NCBI GenBank assembly: GCA_017430145.1
Contig: JAFRNP010000011.1
Location: 1 to 38,662, forward strand
Direction of reading: 5' to 3'
From: Clostridia bacterium
GTDB taxonomy: Bacteria > Bacillota > Clostridia > Oscillospirales > Acutalibacteraceae
DNA length: 38,662 nucleotides
Numbering within the stretch: position 1 is the first letter of the stretch; each line of letters opens with the position of its first letter. The notes beneath the pieces were generated by a model. The model was not told the origin of the DNA. It searched no databases and saw only the letters and a list, made by a program, of their open reading frames with translations. The position numbers and the translations under genes were made by a program. This document shows positions 1-7,910 of this stretch, piece by piece.

Positions 1-408
1 CGACGGAATGGAGACAATTTCAGACGTTGATTTTCGTGTTCTGTTGTTTTTACGCATGCAATTGGCTGAAATCAAGAGCCCTTTTGACATCTGGATTATT
101 CAGCCGACTTTTTCAGTGGTTTCGAACCGTCCCCTGATTGATCAGTTTCTGTAAATAATAACCGTCCGATCGTCAATTTGTGACAGAATCCCCTGATAAT
201 TTACAATATGTTCATAAAACCGCGTCGATTCCGATCAGAAGCAAAAAAACCGGCGCCATGAACAGGCGGCGCGTCCCCTACGGAATGCGCCGCTTTGGCT
301 GCTTTTCAGTTCATTCTGCAACTTCTCAACCGTTTTTACCGAACAGCCCCTCAAAACAGGTTGCGATCTTTTCAACGAGCTGAATGAAGAGCTCGTAAAG
401 GTCGGCCT
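1..408. other. Intergenic region with a REP-like fragment, no gene seen
   Basis: No convincing gene. The 67-codon frame near 180-383 has no good ribosome site and no family resemblance. Around 128-145 there is an AACCGTCCCCTGATTGA stretch that resembles the inner arm of the MITE-like elements at 12710 and 13035 (which carry AACCGTCCCCGTGATTGACC), so this may be a degenerate relative of them. The rest is the 3' flank of the minus-strand DHHW gene, including a candidate terminator near 243-273 and an out-of-frame amphipathic frame at 326-412. Confidence 0.4.
243..273 (-). terminator. Candidate terminator of the DHHW gene
   Basis: Read on the minus strand, GCGCC pairs with GGCGC across a 10-nt loop and is followed by CGG and a run of seven T. 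An alternative, stronger stem in the same place (GCGGCGC/GCGCCGC at about 266-293) has no T-run on this strand. It sits about 140 nt past the stop codon of the only upstream minus-strand gene. Confidence 0.45.
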
Positions 409-1854
409 TTAACTGCCGATCCGCTGGATCAGCTGGTCGATCAGCACCTGCGCCCGCGCCATGGAGACGTTGTTGGCAAAGATCACGTCGTCGATCCCTT
501 TTTCCTCCACAAGCGAAACGAGGTCGCCCGTATAGTACCGGTAATCCATCACGTAGGTGGTTTTGTAGCTGCCCGCCACCACCGGCACCAAGGCGTTTCC
601 GAAGCTCTCCTTGATAATAAGGCAGGTCTCCCCTGTCTTTTTCTCCGTATCCTCGATCTCCGTAATGGCGTTGTCGCCGCAGATGAACGCGCCGTACTTG
701 ACGCCCGAAGAGGCGTTGGATTCGTCGTAGATCATCGGCGCGTCCACGACCCCGAGGTTCGGGATATCCATTTCATAGTTGCCGGGCGGCGTGTAGGTAT
801 CCACATAGTCCGGCGTCTTGCCGAGCGCGGGATTCCCGCGGGTCTCGTTGTAGAACGTGCCGAGGAAGTTGTCAAAGGTCTGTTTTTTGCAGTCCTCCAG
901 CTCCACGGGGTCGATCCCCTTCACCGCGCAGAACTCCCGGTAGGCGTAATAGGCCGCAAGACCCGTCCAGTGGTGGTCCGTACGGAAATACAGGTATTCG
1001 TCGCGGTGTTCCATCAGTGCGTCGTAAATGCTCACGCGTTTGACGTCGGGCGACAGGGAGCCCTCGATATAGGCGATCGCCTTTTTCTGGTCGTCGGAGA
1101 TCTCCTCGCGGACCTTCCGGTCCAGCGCGATACCGGTACTGGTGGGGATCAGCATATCGTAGACCGTCGCCTTGCCCTTGAGCTTTTCGGCGGCGGTATT
1201 GATCGCCGCGGCATAGGAATCCGCCGCCGCCTGCGAAAACCGGTAATACTCATACGCGGCGTTCCCGTAAACGAACACGCCGTCAAATTTCTGCACGATG
1301 GGCGCAGGCTCCTGCGAGGTCCCCTCCTGCGGCGCCTCCGTTTCGGCGGGCGCGGAAGGTTCGGTCTCCGTGTCATTGGCGGTCCCCGGTTCCTCTGCCG
1401 TCTCCGGCTCTCCGGCGGCGCCGGTCTCATCGACTGCCTCCTGCTCTGCGGCGGCGGTCGCCGGCTCCCCGGCGTTTTGAAGGACGCCTGCCTCCTTCCT
1501 TCCCTGCCGTTTTCCCGCAAGGAAGGATACGTCGCTGACGGCGATCAGCGCCGCCGCCACAAGCAGGGCGGTGACCACCGTCGCCTTTTTCGGTTTTCGT
1601 CTGCATACAACCGCGCCGTCCGCTTCATCGTCCGCATCGCCCGCAGATGCCTGTGCTTCGTCCGGCGTTTCTGCGGCGTCCGGCGTTTCTGCGGCGTCCG
1701 GCGCTTCTGCAGCGTCCGGCGTTATTATCTCCGTATCGGAGCTTTCTGCCGCCGTATCGGGCGTTTGTTCTGAAGTATCGTCGGCAAGCGCCGCCCCGAC
1801 GGTCTGCGCCGTCTCTTCGGCGGGCGCGTCCGGTTTTGTGAAATCCTTTTCCAT
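409..1854 (-). CDS. Membrane-anchored DHHW-family protein (AlgX/AlgJ-like SGNH fold)
   Basis: 481 residues from the ATG at 1854. A longer reading from a TTG at 1902 is rejected because that TTG is the -35 box of the promoter. The order is: an acidic Ala/Pro/Glu/Thr-rich cytoplasmic tail with a short tandem repeat (units of about 15 nt near 1670-1720), one TM helix near residues 95-115, a second Glu/Thr/Pro-rich linker, then a C-terminal domain. That domain has the R-T-D-H-H-W motif near residue 290 and a K-E-S-F-G-N-A-L-V-P motif near residue 430, matching the Asp-x-His and Ser of the DHHW/AlgX/AlgJ SGNH family, which acts outside the membrane in polysaccharide O-acetylation. No MBOAT partner is seen in the window, so the substrate is unknown. 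The ribosome site GGTGATC lies 6 nt before the start. Transcription is divergent from the operon at 1974. Confidence 0.8.
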   Translation of the reverse strand: MEKDFTKPDAPAEETAQTVGAALADDTSEQTPDTAAESSDTEIITPDAAEAPDAAETPDAAETPDEAQASAGDADDEADGAVVCRRKPKKATVVTALLVAAALIAVSDVSFLAGKRQGRKEAGVLQNAGEPATAAAEQEAVDETGAAGEPETAEEPGTANDTETEPSAPAETEAPQEGTSQEPAPIVQKFDGVFVYGNAAYEYYRFSQAAADSYAAAINTAAEKLKGKATVYDMLIPTSTGIALDRKVREEISDDQKKAIAYIEGSLSPDVKRVSIYDALMEHRDEYLYFRTDHHWTGLAAYYAYREFCAVKGIDPVELEDCKKQTFDNFLGTFYNETRGNPALGKTPDYVDTYTPPGNYEMDIPNLGVVDAPMIYDESNASSGVKYGAFICGDNAITEIEDTEKKTGETCLIIKESFGNALVPVVAGSYKTTYVMDYRYYTGDLVSLVEEKGIDDVIFANNVSMARAQVLIDQLIQRIGS

Positions 1855-1873
1855 GTTCTGATCACCGGTCAAT

Positions 1874-1902
1874 ATTATAAAGCACCGCCTGATTTTTGTC
1901 AA
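1874..1902 (-). promoter_or_regulatory. Consensus sigma-A promoter of the DHHW gene
   Basis: On the minus strand: TTGACA at 1902-1897, 17-nt spacer, TATAAT at 1879-1874. The expected start is near 1867, giving a leader of only about 13 nt before the ATG at 1854. Confidence 0.9.
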
Positions 1903-1910
1903 TCTAAAGC

Positions 1911-1939
1911 TTTACAACCTCAGAAAAAGAAGGTATAAT
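1911..1939 (+). promoter_or_regulatory. Sigma-A promoter of the surface operon
   Basis: TTTACA at 1911-1916, 17-nt spacer, TATAAT at 1934-1939. It is back to back with the minus-strand promoter; the two -35 boxes are separated by only 8 bp (1903-1910). A G-rich ribosome site (AAGGGGG) lies about 12 nt before the ATG at 1974. Confidence 0.85.
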
Positions 1940-1973
1940 AAAAGAAACCGTCTGAAAGGGGGTCGGATCCGCC

Positions 1974-2807
1974 ATGTATCCGATCGGTTTATCAAGCTGC
2001 TCCAAATCGCCCGACGAGGCGTTTTTCGTCTCCTGCCGGGACGCCGGGATCACTGCGGTCGAGATATCCCCGACGCTTGCCGAGTGCCCCGGCCTGCCGT
2101 TTGAAAAAATCAAAGACTATGCCGGAGCGACCGGCGTGCAGCTCTGGTCCTTCCATCTGCCGTTCATGCCCTTTGACGAGATCGACGTCTCTTCAACAGA
2201 CGAAACGCTGCGGCTTTCGTCCGTCTCTTACGACGCGCATCTGATCCGAAAGGCAGCGGCGATCGGGATCCGTATCTTCGTGATCCACGCCAGCGGCGAG
2301 CCGATCGCGGACGCAGAACGCCCCTTGCGTATGGCGGCGGCAAAAAAAAGCCTTGCCGCCCTTGCCGAAGAAGCGGCAAGCTGCGGCGGCGTGCTTGCTG
2401 TGGAAAACCTGCCGCGGACCTGCCTCGGCAAAGATTCTGCAGAAATACTGGAGCTTCTTTCCGCCGACAGACGTCTGGGCGTCTGTTTTGACACGAACCA
2501 CCTGCTCAGTGAGAGCGGCGAAAGCTTCGTACGGGCGGCGGGCAGCAAAATCGTTACGCTGCACGTTTCCGACTACGAAAAAATCGACGAAAAACACTGG
2601 CTGCCGGGCGAAGGCGTTACCGACTGGCAGGCGCTTTATACCGAAATCAGAAACGCCGGTTACGGCGGCGTGTGGATGTACGAGCTCGGCTACGGGCCCA
2701 CGGCGTCCCGCCCGCGGGTGCGCCCGCTGACGCCTTCGGATTTCGTAAAAAACGCCGAAGAGATCTTTAACGGCCGCCCGCTTTCGGTTTTGCCCACGAT
2801 CCGGTAA
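1974..2807 (+). CDS. Sugar phosphate isomerase/epimerase (xylose-isomerase-like TIM barrel)
   Basis: 277 residues, the normal length for a stand-alone AP_endonuc_2/xylose-isomerase-like TIM barrel. The expected metal-site residues are visible: V-E-I-S-P early, V-E-N-L-P mid-protein, C-F-D-T-N-H, L-H-V-S-D, and H-W-L-P-G-E-G followed by Y-E-L-G near the end. The family isomerises or epimerises sugars or polyols, or acts as a hydroxypyruvate or inosose-type enzyme; the substrate cannot be told. It has no signal peptide, so it is cytoplasmic. It is the first gene of the operon and is followed after 28 nt by a membrane-anchored paralogue. Confidence 0.8.
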   Translation: MYPIGLSSCSKSPDEAFFVSCRDAGITAVEISPTLAECPGLPFEKIKDYAGATGVQLWSFHLPFMPFDEIDVSSTDETLRLSSVSYDAHLIRKAAAIGIRIFVIHASGEPIADAERPLRMAAAKKSLAALAEEAASCGGVLAVENLPRTCLGKDSAEILELLSADRRLGVCFDTNHLLSESGESFVRAAGSKIVTLHVSDYEKIDEKHWLPGEGVTDWQALYTEIRNAGYGGVWMYELGYGPTASRPRVRPLTPSDFVKNAEEIFNGRPLSVLPTIR

Positions 2808-2835
2808 CGTCCCCCCTATGCGCTGATTTTTTGAT

Positions 2836-4017
2836 ATGGAAAAGAATTCTTTTGAAAAAACGACTGCCTCCGGCAGGAAAAAAAAGACGGTGATCATCCT
2901 TTCCGTGTGTATCGCCGCCGGGATCCTTGTGACGTCCGCGGGCATTTCGCTGCTGGCAGGTTTTCTGTACAGAATGATCTCAACAGATAAGCCCGGAAGC
3001 GCGCAGACGTCGGTGATCCCCGAAACGCCGACTGCGTTCGAAGCGCCGCCGACGACCGAAGCGCCGCCGACCGAAGCCCCGGGGACGACCGAAGCCCCGG
3101 CAATGACCGAAGCGCCGGCGACCACAGAACCGCCGGCGGAAAACAGTACAGGAGGGCCCTTCCCTCTTGGCATGTCCTCCTGCAACAAGTATATGGGCGA
3201 GGCGTTTTTTGCCTCGCTTGCGAAAAACGGCATCCCTTACGTGGAGATCAGCCCCGGGAAGACGCAGTATTACTCGATCGATTTCACAGGGCTAAGCGTG
3301 CTTGCCGATAAATACGGCGTAACGCTCTGGTCCATCCATCTGCCGTACAGCCCGGTTTCACAGGTGGATATTTCCTCTACAGACGAAGTCAAGCGGCAGA
3401 TGAGCGTCAGCTTTGACGCGGAGATCATCCGCAAGGCGGCCGCCGTGGGGATCCGCGTCATGGTGGTCCATCCGTGCGGGGAAAAGGTCACGGAGGAAGA
3501 GCGTCCCGCCCGCATGGAAGCCGCAAAAAAAAGCCTTGCGTATCTTGCCGAAACGGCGGCGCAATACAACGCGGTGATCGCCGTCGAAAACATGCCGTAT
3601 TCCACGTATCTCGGCTGCAATTCGGAGGATCTTTTGCAGCTTCTGGAAGCGGACAGCCGCCTTTTTATCTGCTACGACACCAACCACCTTCTGCAGGAAG
3701 ACCCCATCCACTTTCTGGAAGCCGTCGGAAACAAGATCGTTACGCTGCACGTTTCCGACTGCAACGGCAAATACGACAACCACTGGCTCCCCGGGGAGGG
3801 CGTCATCGATTGGTACGCCTTGTACGCGGCGCTGCAGAGAACCGGCTACAGAGGGCCGTGGCTGTATGAAGTCAGCTACGAGCCAACGGAATACCGGCCG
3901 CGGATCCGGGCGCTGACTGCTGAAGATTTTGCGCAGAACGCCCGTGAGATCTACGAGGGCCTGCCTTTGACAGTATTGCCGCTGGAAGAAAAAGAAGAAG
4001 AAACGACAACGCAATAA
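2836..4017 (+). CDS. Membrane-anchored xylose-isomerase-like TIM-barrel protein
   Basis: 393 residues. After a Lys-rich start, one hydrophobic helix (about residues 20-45) is followed by a Thr/Glu/Ala/Pro linker with repeated T-E-A-P units (about 55-105). A complete copy of the TIM barrel of the preceding gene follows (about 108-380), with the same metal-site motifs: V-E-I-S-P, V-E-N-M-P, C-Y-D-T-N-H, L-H-V-S-D, H-W-L-P-G-E-G. The positive-inside rule puts the barrel outside the cell, which is unusual for this normally cytoplasmic fold. The C-terminus is short, charged and Glu/Thr-rich. No clear ribosome site precedes the ATG, so translation may depend on coupling to the gene upstream. It probably arose by tandem duplication plus gain of an anchor and linker. 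Confidence 0.8.
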   Translation: MEKNSFEKTTASGRKKKTVIILSVCIAAGILVTSAGISLLAGFLYRMISTDKPGSAQTSVIPETPTAFEAPPTTEAPPTEAPGTTEAPAMTEAPATTEPPAENSTGGPFPLGMSSCNKYMGEAFFASLAKNGIPYVEISPGKTQYYSIDFTGLSVLADKYGVTLWSIHLPYSPVSQVDISSTDEVKRQMSVSFDAEIIRKAAAVGIRVMVVHPCGEKVTEEERPARMEAAKKSLAYLAETAAQYNAVIAVENMPYSTYLGCNSEDLLQLLEADSRLFICYDTNHLLQEDPIHFLEAVGNKIVTLHVSDCNGKYDNHWLPGEGVIDWYALYAALQRTGYRGPWLYEVSYEPTEYRPRIRALTAEDFAQNAREIYEGLPLTVLPLEEKEEETTTQ

Positions 4018-4062
4018 GCAAAGAAAGGAACGCGGCTGCCGCCGGCAGCGCGGAAAGAAAAC

Positions 4063-5643
4063 ATGGTCTGCCCATATTGCAATCAGGAATCCACCAACAC
4101 GATCCGGTTCTGCCCGCACTGCGGCAGAGACGTTACCGTGGCGCCGCCCGGTCCGCCGCCGGCGCCCCCGAGGCCGGCGACCCCCGGCGTGCCCGTGGGA
4201 GCGGTCAAAAAATCGAATACCGGCGTCATTGCGATCGCCGTGATCGGCGCTCTGCTTTTAATCGGCGTGATCGTGCTGATCGTTATACTGCTTGCGTCCC
4301 GCGGCAGCGACGGGGGCTCACAGCCCGTCGGCGGGAACGTCTCCGTTGACGCCGGGGACAAGACCCGGACGCAGCTCCGGTTCGTTACCAGCGACGTGTC
4401 GGATTACCCCACCGTACGTCTCTATTTCAGCGTGGAGGACGACAACGGCGACCCGGTCCTGCTGACCTCCCCCACTGCCGCAATCAAGGAACAGATCAGC
4501 GGCGGGGGCGAGGTGGAACGCACCATCCGCACCGTTGAACAGCTCGATAAAAACCAGGGCCTCGGCATCGATATCCTGATCGACAAATCGGGCAGCATGG
4601 AAACGGACTTCCCGCAGATGCAAAGCATTCTGAGGACCTTTATCAACAGCCTTGACTACGCCTCCGGCGACAAGGCGGAGCTGATCGCCTTTGACGACCT
4701 GATCATGTATATGTGCACGTATACGGACGATCCCTCCCTGCTGCAGGGCGGTATCTCCAATATGACGCCGGACGGCGCTACGGCGCTGTACGACGCGCTG
4801 TACATGGGGATCAACAACGCGGGCAGCCGCCCGGGCGCAAACTGTGTGATCGCCTTTACCGACGGCGAAGACAACGAGAGCATCCACACCTACAGCGAAG
4901 TGATCGCCCTTGCGCAGAACAAGGACGTGCCGGTATACCTGATCGGCACCGACGATGCGGACGCGGGCGTCCTTGAAAGCATTGCGACCGGTACCGGCGG
5001 CAAATACTGGAACGTCGGCGCCATTTCGGACGTCAGCGACATACTGTCCGGGATCTATACGATCCAGAAGGATATGTACTGCATCGAATACGATTCCGAC
5101 CCGGGGGCGGACCCCTATGCAGCCCGAAACGTATCCTGCACCATTACGGACGACTTCTATTTCGGCGATCTGACAGGCGTGCCTTTTACGGCAGTCCCCG
5201 TATTTACCGTACAGCCCCACACCGCCAGATATGAGATCATTGCCGCCGACATCAGCTGGACCGAGGCCAGCGACCTGTGCATCTCCCGCGGCGGACATCT
5301 GGCGACCATCACTTCCCAGGCGGAAATGGAACAGGTCTCCGCGCTGGCGGAGAATTCGGGGCTCAAATACCTGTGGATCGGCGGCTATACCTCCATCCGG
5401 AACAACGCGGCCTACGGGCACTGGATCACGGGCGAAGACTTCAGCTACAGCGCCTGGTATCCGGGAGAGCCCTCCCGCAACGACCGGGACGGCACGCCCG
5501 AGGCCTACCTGATGCTTTGGCGGGTCGAGGGGGTCTGGTCGTGGAACGACCAGCGCAACGACGTGGATACGGCGGCGCGCACGGATACGAGGCTGAAATA
5601 TTTTATCGGAAAAATGGGGTACGTCTGTGAATATGAAGACTGA
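4063..5643 (+). CDS. Zinc-ribbon, TM, von Willebrand A and C-type-lectin domain protein
   Basis: 526 residues in four parts. (1) An N-terminal zinc ribbon with C3-x2-C6 and C-x2-C near 17-20. (2) A Pro-rich stretch and one TM helix near 50-78. (3) A vWA domain (about 95-345) with an intact MIDAS D174-x-S176-x-S178, a T-P-D-G-A-T segment and an F-T-D-G-E-D segment supplying the later metal-site residues. (4) A C-terminal C-type-lectin-like fold (about 385-526) with W-T-E-A, G-G-H-L-A-T-I-T, L-W-I-G-G, a W-x-W-N-D-Q segment and a terminal Y-V-C-E-Y. The zinc ribbon would be cytoplasmic and the adhesive domains outside. It likely binds ligands or carbohydrate at the surface. It overlaps the next gene by 17 nt. 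Confidence 0.8.
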   Translation: MVCPYCNQESTNTIRFCPHCGRDVTVAPPGPPPAPPRPATPGVPVGAVKKSNTGVIAIAVIGALLLIGVIVLIVILLASRGSDGGSQPVGGNVSVDAGDKTRTQLRFVTSDVSDYPTVRLYFSVEDDNGDPVLLTSPTAAIKEQISGGGEVERTIRTVEQLDKNQGLGIDILIDKSGSMETDFPQMQSILRTFINSLDYASGDKAELIAFDDLIMYMCTYTDDPSLLQGGISNMTPDGATALYDALYMGINNAGSRPGANCVIAFTDGEDNESIHTYSEVIALAQNKDVPVYLIGTDDADAGVLESIATGTGGKYWNVGAISDVSDILSGIYTIQKDMYCIEYDSDPGADPYAARNVSCTITDDFYFGDLTGVPFTAVPVFTVQPHTARYEIIAADISWTEASDLCISRGGHLATITSQAEMEQVSALAENSGLKYLWIGGYTSIRNNAAYGHWITGEDFSYSAWYPGEPSRNDRDGTPEAYLMLWRVEGVWSWNDQRNDVDTAARTDTRLKYFIGKMGYVCEYED

Positions 5644-7816
5644 CGCGTTCCCATACCGAACGGGATCCGGGACAAAAAAACGTCTTTGCCTGTTCCTTGC
5701 CCTGATCACGGCGCTGTCCCTGCTGCCTGCGCGTGCGTTTGCACAAACAAACGGGCTGCAGGCGCTCAGCGTCAATCCCTACGGCGGCGCAGCGGACGCG
5801 ATCGACACCGTCTTTTGGTACGCGGACGGGGACGCGCGGTTCCTGTTCCTGCCCGCCGACGCGGACCTGTCAAAGGCGACGCTCTATTACACCGCCGACG
5901 CGCCGCTGTATATCGGCGGCAAAAAGATCGAAAACGGCGCCGTCAATACCGTGATCAAAGCGCCCGGCGTTTACGAACTGAGCTGCGGCGGAAAAAAACA
6001 GACGCTGCAGGTCCTGTGTTCCGAAAACCTGCCGGCGGTATACCTCAGAACCGAATCCGGCAGCCTTGAAAACCTGCACCTGCGTAAGGAAAACAAAGAA
6101 AAGGCGGACATCCGCATCTATGAGAACGGCGAGATCACGGTCGACGAGACCTTAAAGCAGATCAAAGGGCGGGGGAACTCCACTTTCTACTATCCCAAAA
6201 AGCCGTACAACATCAAGTTTGACAAAAAGACCGATCTGTTCGGCATGGGCAAGGCAAAAAAATGGACCATGCTCGCCTCCTATTTCGATACGTCCCTGCT
6301 GCGCAACCCTTACGGCTGGGCCTTTGCGGATGCGTTCGGGCTGGACTTTACCTCCCGGTACCGACACGCGGACGTTTTCATCAACGGCGAGTACCTCGGG
6401 AACTATATCTTCTGCGAGAGCGTGGAGGTCGGCGAAAACCGGGTGGAGATCGCGGACCTTGAAAAAGCCAATGAAGACGCAAACGACGCCGATCCCGATT
6501 CCTGTCCCCTTGCCGGGACCGGCAAAGGCGGGACGGTACAAAGCGGCAGGACGGCAGGATCGCGCAAGTGGGCGCAGCTCCCCGTCGAGCCGGCGGACGT
6601 CTCCGGCGGGTACCTGCTGGAATTCGATTTTGCCGCCCGGTACGACGACGAGCCCTGCGGCTTCGTGACGAAAAGCGGGCAGCCGGTGGTGATCAAATCG
6701 CCGGAATACGCGGGCAAAAAAGAGGTCAATTACATCGCCGACCTGTTTGAGGAGGCGTATGAGGCGCTGGAGTCGCCGACGGGCGTCAACAGCAGGGGCA
6801 GGCACTACAGCGCGTATTTCGACATGGACTCCCTTGTCAATATGTACCTGCTGCAGGAGCTCTCCCTCAACTACGACGCGGGCCTTTCGAGTTTTTACGT
6901 TTACAAAAACGCCGGGCAGGACAAGCTGGTCTTTTCCCCGGTCTGGGATATGGACAACGCCTTTGCCAGCCAAGCGAAGAAATACGGCGCCCATCTCTCC
7001 GACAGCGGGATCTGGTGGGCAAACTGCATCGAGTACCACAGCATCCCCACCGTCCTGACCGCCGCCTATGGGCACGAGGACTTCCGCGCGGCGGCAGCCG
7101 CCCGCTGGGCGGAACTGCAGAAAGATACGGTCAGCGAAAAAGTGAACGCACAAATGGCGGCGCTTGCAGAATCCGTACGCGCCTCCGCCGTGATGAACGG
7201 CATCCGCTGGAACCACTACGAAACAATGGATCCCGAAGCCGCCGCCGGGGCGTGGGCGCAGGAAAAGCAGCGCATCTGTGATTTCGTGACGAACCGGACC
7301 GCGGCGCTCTCCACCGGCTTCGGCGATAAAGGCGTCTGGGTCCGGTACGACAAAAACGGCGCTACGGGAGACAACTGGGGCTTTCCGCACCTGATCAGAA
7401 CGCTCGGGGAAACGCTGCACGTCAAAGACCCCGCAGAGGGGTTAAGCCTTACGCCGCCCACCGGCTACGTTTTCTGCGGCTGGAACACCGAACCGGACGG
7501 CAGCGGAGTTATGTATCAGCCCGGGGATACGCTGCAGCTGACCAAACGGGTGATCTTTCTGTACGCGATCTGGAAAACGCCCGATGAGATCGAACGGGAA
7601 AAACGGGAGCCCTACTGTACCGGCGACGTGAACGGCGACCGGGATATCGGCGCGCTCGACGCGCGGCTGGCGCTCAGGTGCAGCGTGGGGCTGGAAAAAT
7701 TCGCGCGCGGGTCTGCGCAGTTCCGGGCGGCGGACGCAGACGGCAACGGCCGCGTGGAAGCCTTTGACGCGCGCCTGATCTTACGCGCCGGCGTCGGGCT
7801 TGAAAAATTGGCGTAG
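5627..7816 (+). CDS. Secreted CotH-kinase-family protein with C-terminal dockerin
   Basis: 729 residues from a GTG at 5627; an ATG two codons later is equally possible. A GGGG stretch 7 nt upstream favours the GTG. A signal peptide (K-K-R-L-C-L-F-L-A-L-I-T-A-L...A-F-A) opens the protein. The CotH core follows (about 120-560): K-G-R-G-N-S-T, K-P-Y-N-I-K-F, L-F-G-M-G-K-A-K-K-W, S-L-L-R-N, and later V-W-D-M-D-N-A-F, the pattern of this atypical protein-kinase family. Next is a short W-N-T-E-P-D-G-S-G region like cell-surface beta repeats. Last is a type I dockerin (about 660-729) with two Ca-binding loops, D-V-N-G-D...L-D and D-A-D-G-N...F-D. It is therefore likely secreted and docked to a cohesin scaffold; no cohesin is visible here. 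It is the last gene of the operon. Confidence 0.85.
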   Translation: MNMKTDAFPYRTGSGTKKRLCLFLALITALSLLPARAFAQTNGLQALSVNPYGGAADAIDTVFWYADGDARFLFLPADADLSKATLYYTADAPLYIGGKKIENGAVNTVIKAPGVYELSCGGKKQTLQVLCSENLPAVYLRTESGSLENLHLRKENKEKADIRIYENGEITVDETLKQIKGRGNSTFYYPKKPYNIKFDKKTDLFGMGKAKKWTMLASYFDTSLLRNPYGWAFADAFGLDFTSRYRHADVFINGEYLGNYIFCESVEVGENRVEIADLEKANEDANDADPDSCPLAGTGKGGTVQSGRTAGSRKWAQLPVEPADVSGGYLLEFDFAARYDDEPCGFVTKSGQPVVIKSPEYAGKKEVNYIADLFEEAYEALESPTGVNSRGRHYSAYFDMDSLVNMYLLQELSLNYDAGLSSFYVYKNAGQDKLVFSPVWDMDNAFASQAKKYGAHLSDSGIWWANCIEYHSIPTVLTAAYGHEDFRAAAAARWAELQKDTVSEKVNAQMAALAESVRASAVMNGIRWNHYETMDPEAAAGAWAQEKQRICDFVTNRTAALSTGFGDKGVWVRYDKNGATGDNWGFPHLIRTLGETLHVKDPAEGLSLTPPTGYVFCGWNTEPDGSGVMYQPGDTLQLTKRVIFLYAIWKTPDEIEREKREPYCTGDVNGDRDIGALDARLALRCSVGLEKFARGSAQFRAADADGNGRVEAFDARLILRAGVGLEKLA

Positions 7817-7823
7817 CAAACGG

Positions 7824-7852
7824 TTGAAAAACCGATAAAAATCTGCTATACT
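7824..7852 (+). promoter_or_regulatory. Possible promoter overlapping a terminator
   Basis: TTGAAA at 7824-7829, 17-nt spacer, TATACT at 7847-7852. The expected start falls near 7859, inside the left arm of the hairpin at 7854-7887, so promoter and terminator cannot both act independently. Confidence 0.6.
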
Positions 7853-7853
7853 G

Positions 7854-7894
7854 GATCTGCAGGCGGTCTGAAGCGCCGCCGCAGATCTTTTTTT
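7854..7894 (+). terminator. Intrinsic terminator upstream of the S51 gene
   Basis: GATCTGC, a bulged A and GGCGG pair with CCGCC-GCAGATC, followed by seven T (7888-7894). It is well formed and close to the end of the CotH gene, which it most simply terminates. It lies only 16 nt before the start of the next gene, so it could also attenuate read-through into it. Confidence 0.8.
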
Positions 7895-7910
7895 ACGGGA
7901 GGTTACCGGA

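Noticed and set aside
1855-1902. TTG start giving a 16-residue longer DHHW protein
   Set aside because: The TTG is part of the -35 TTGACA box and lies upstream of the expected transcription start; the ATG at 1854 has a GGTGATC ribosome site.
4318-5775. 485-codon open frame on the minus strand
   Set aside because: It lies antisense to the vWA/lectin gene, whose domains are clear; long antisense frames are common at this GC content and this one shows no family motif.
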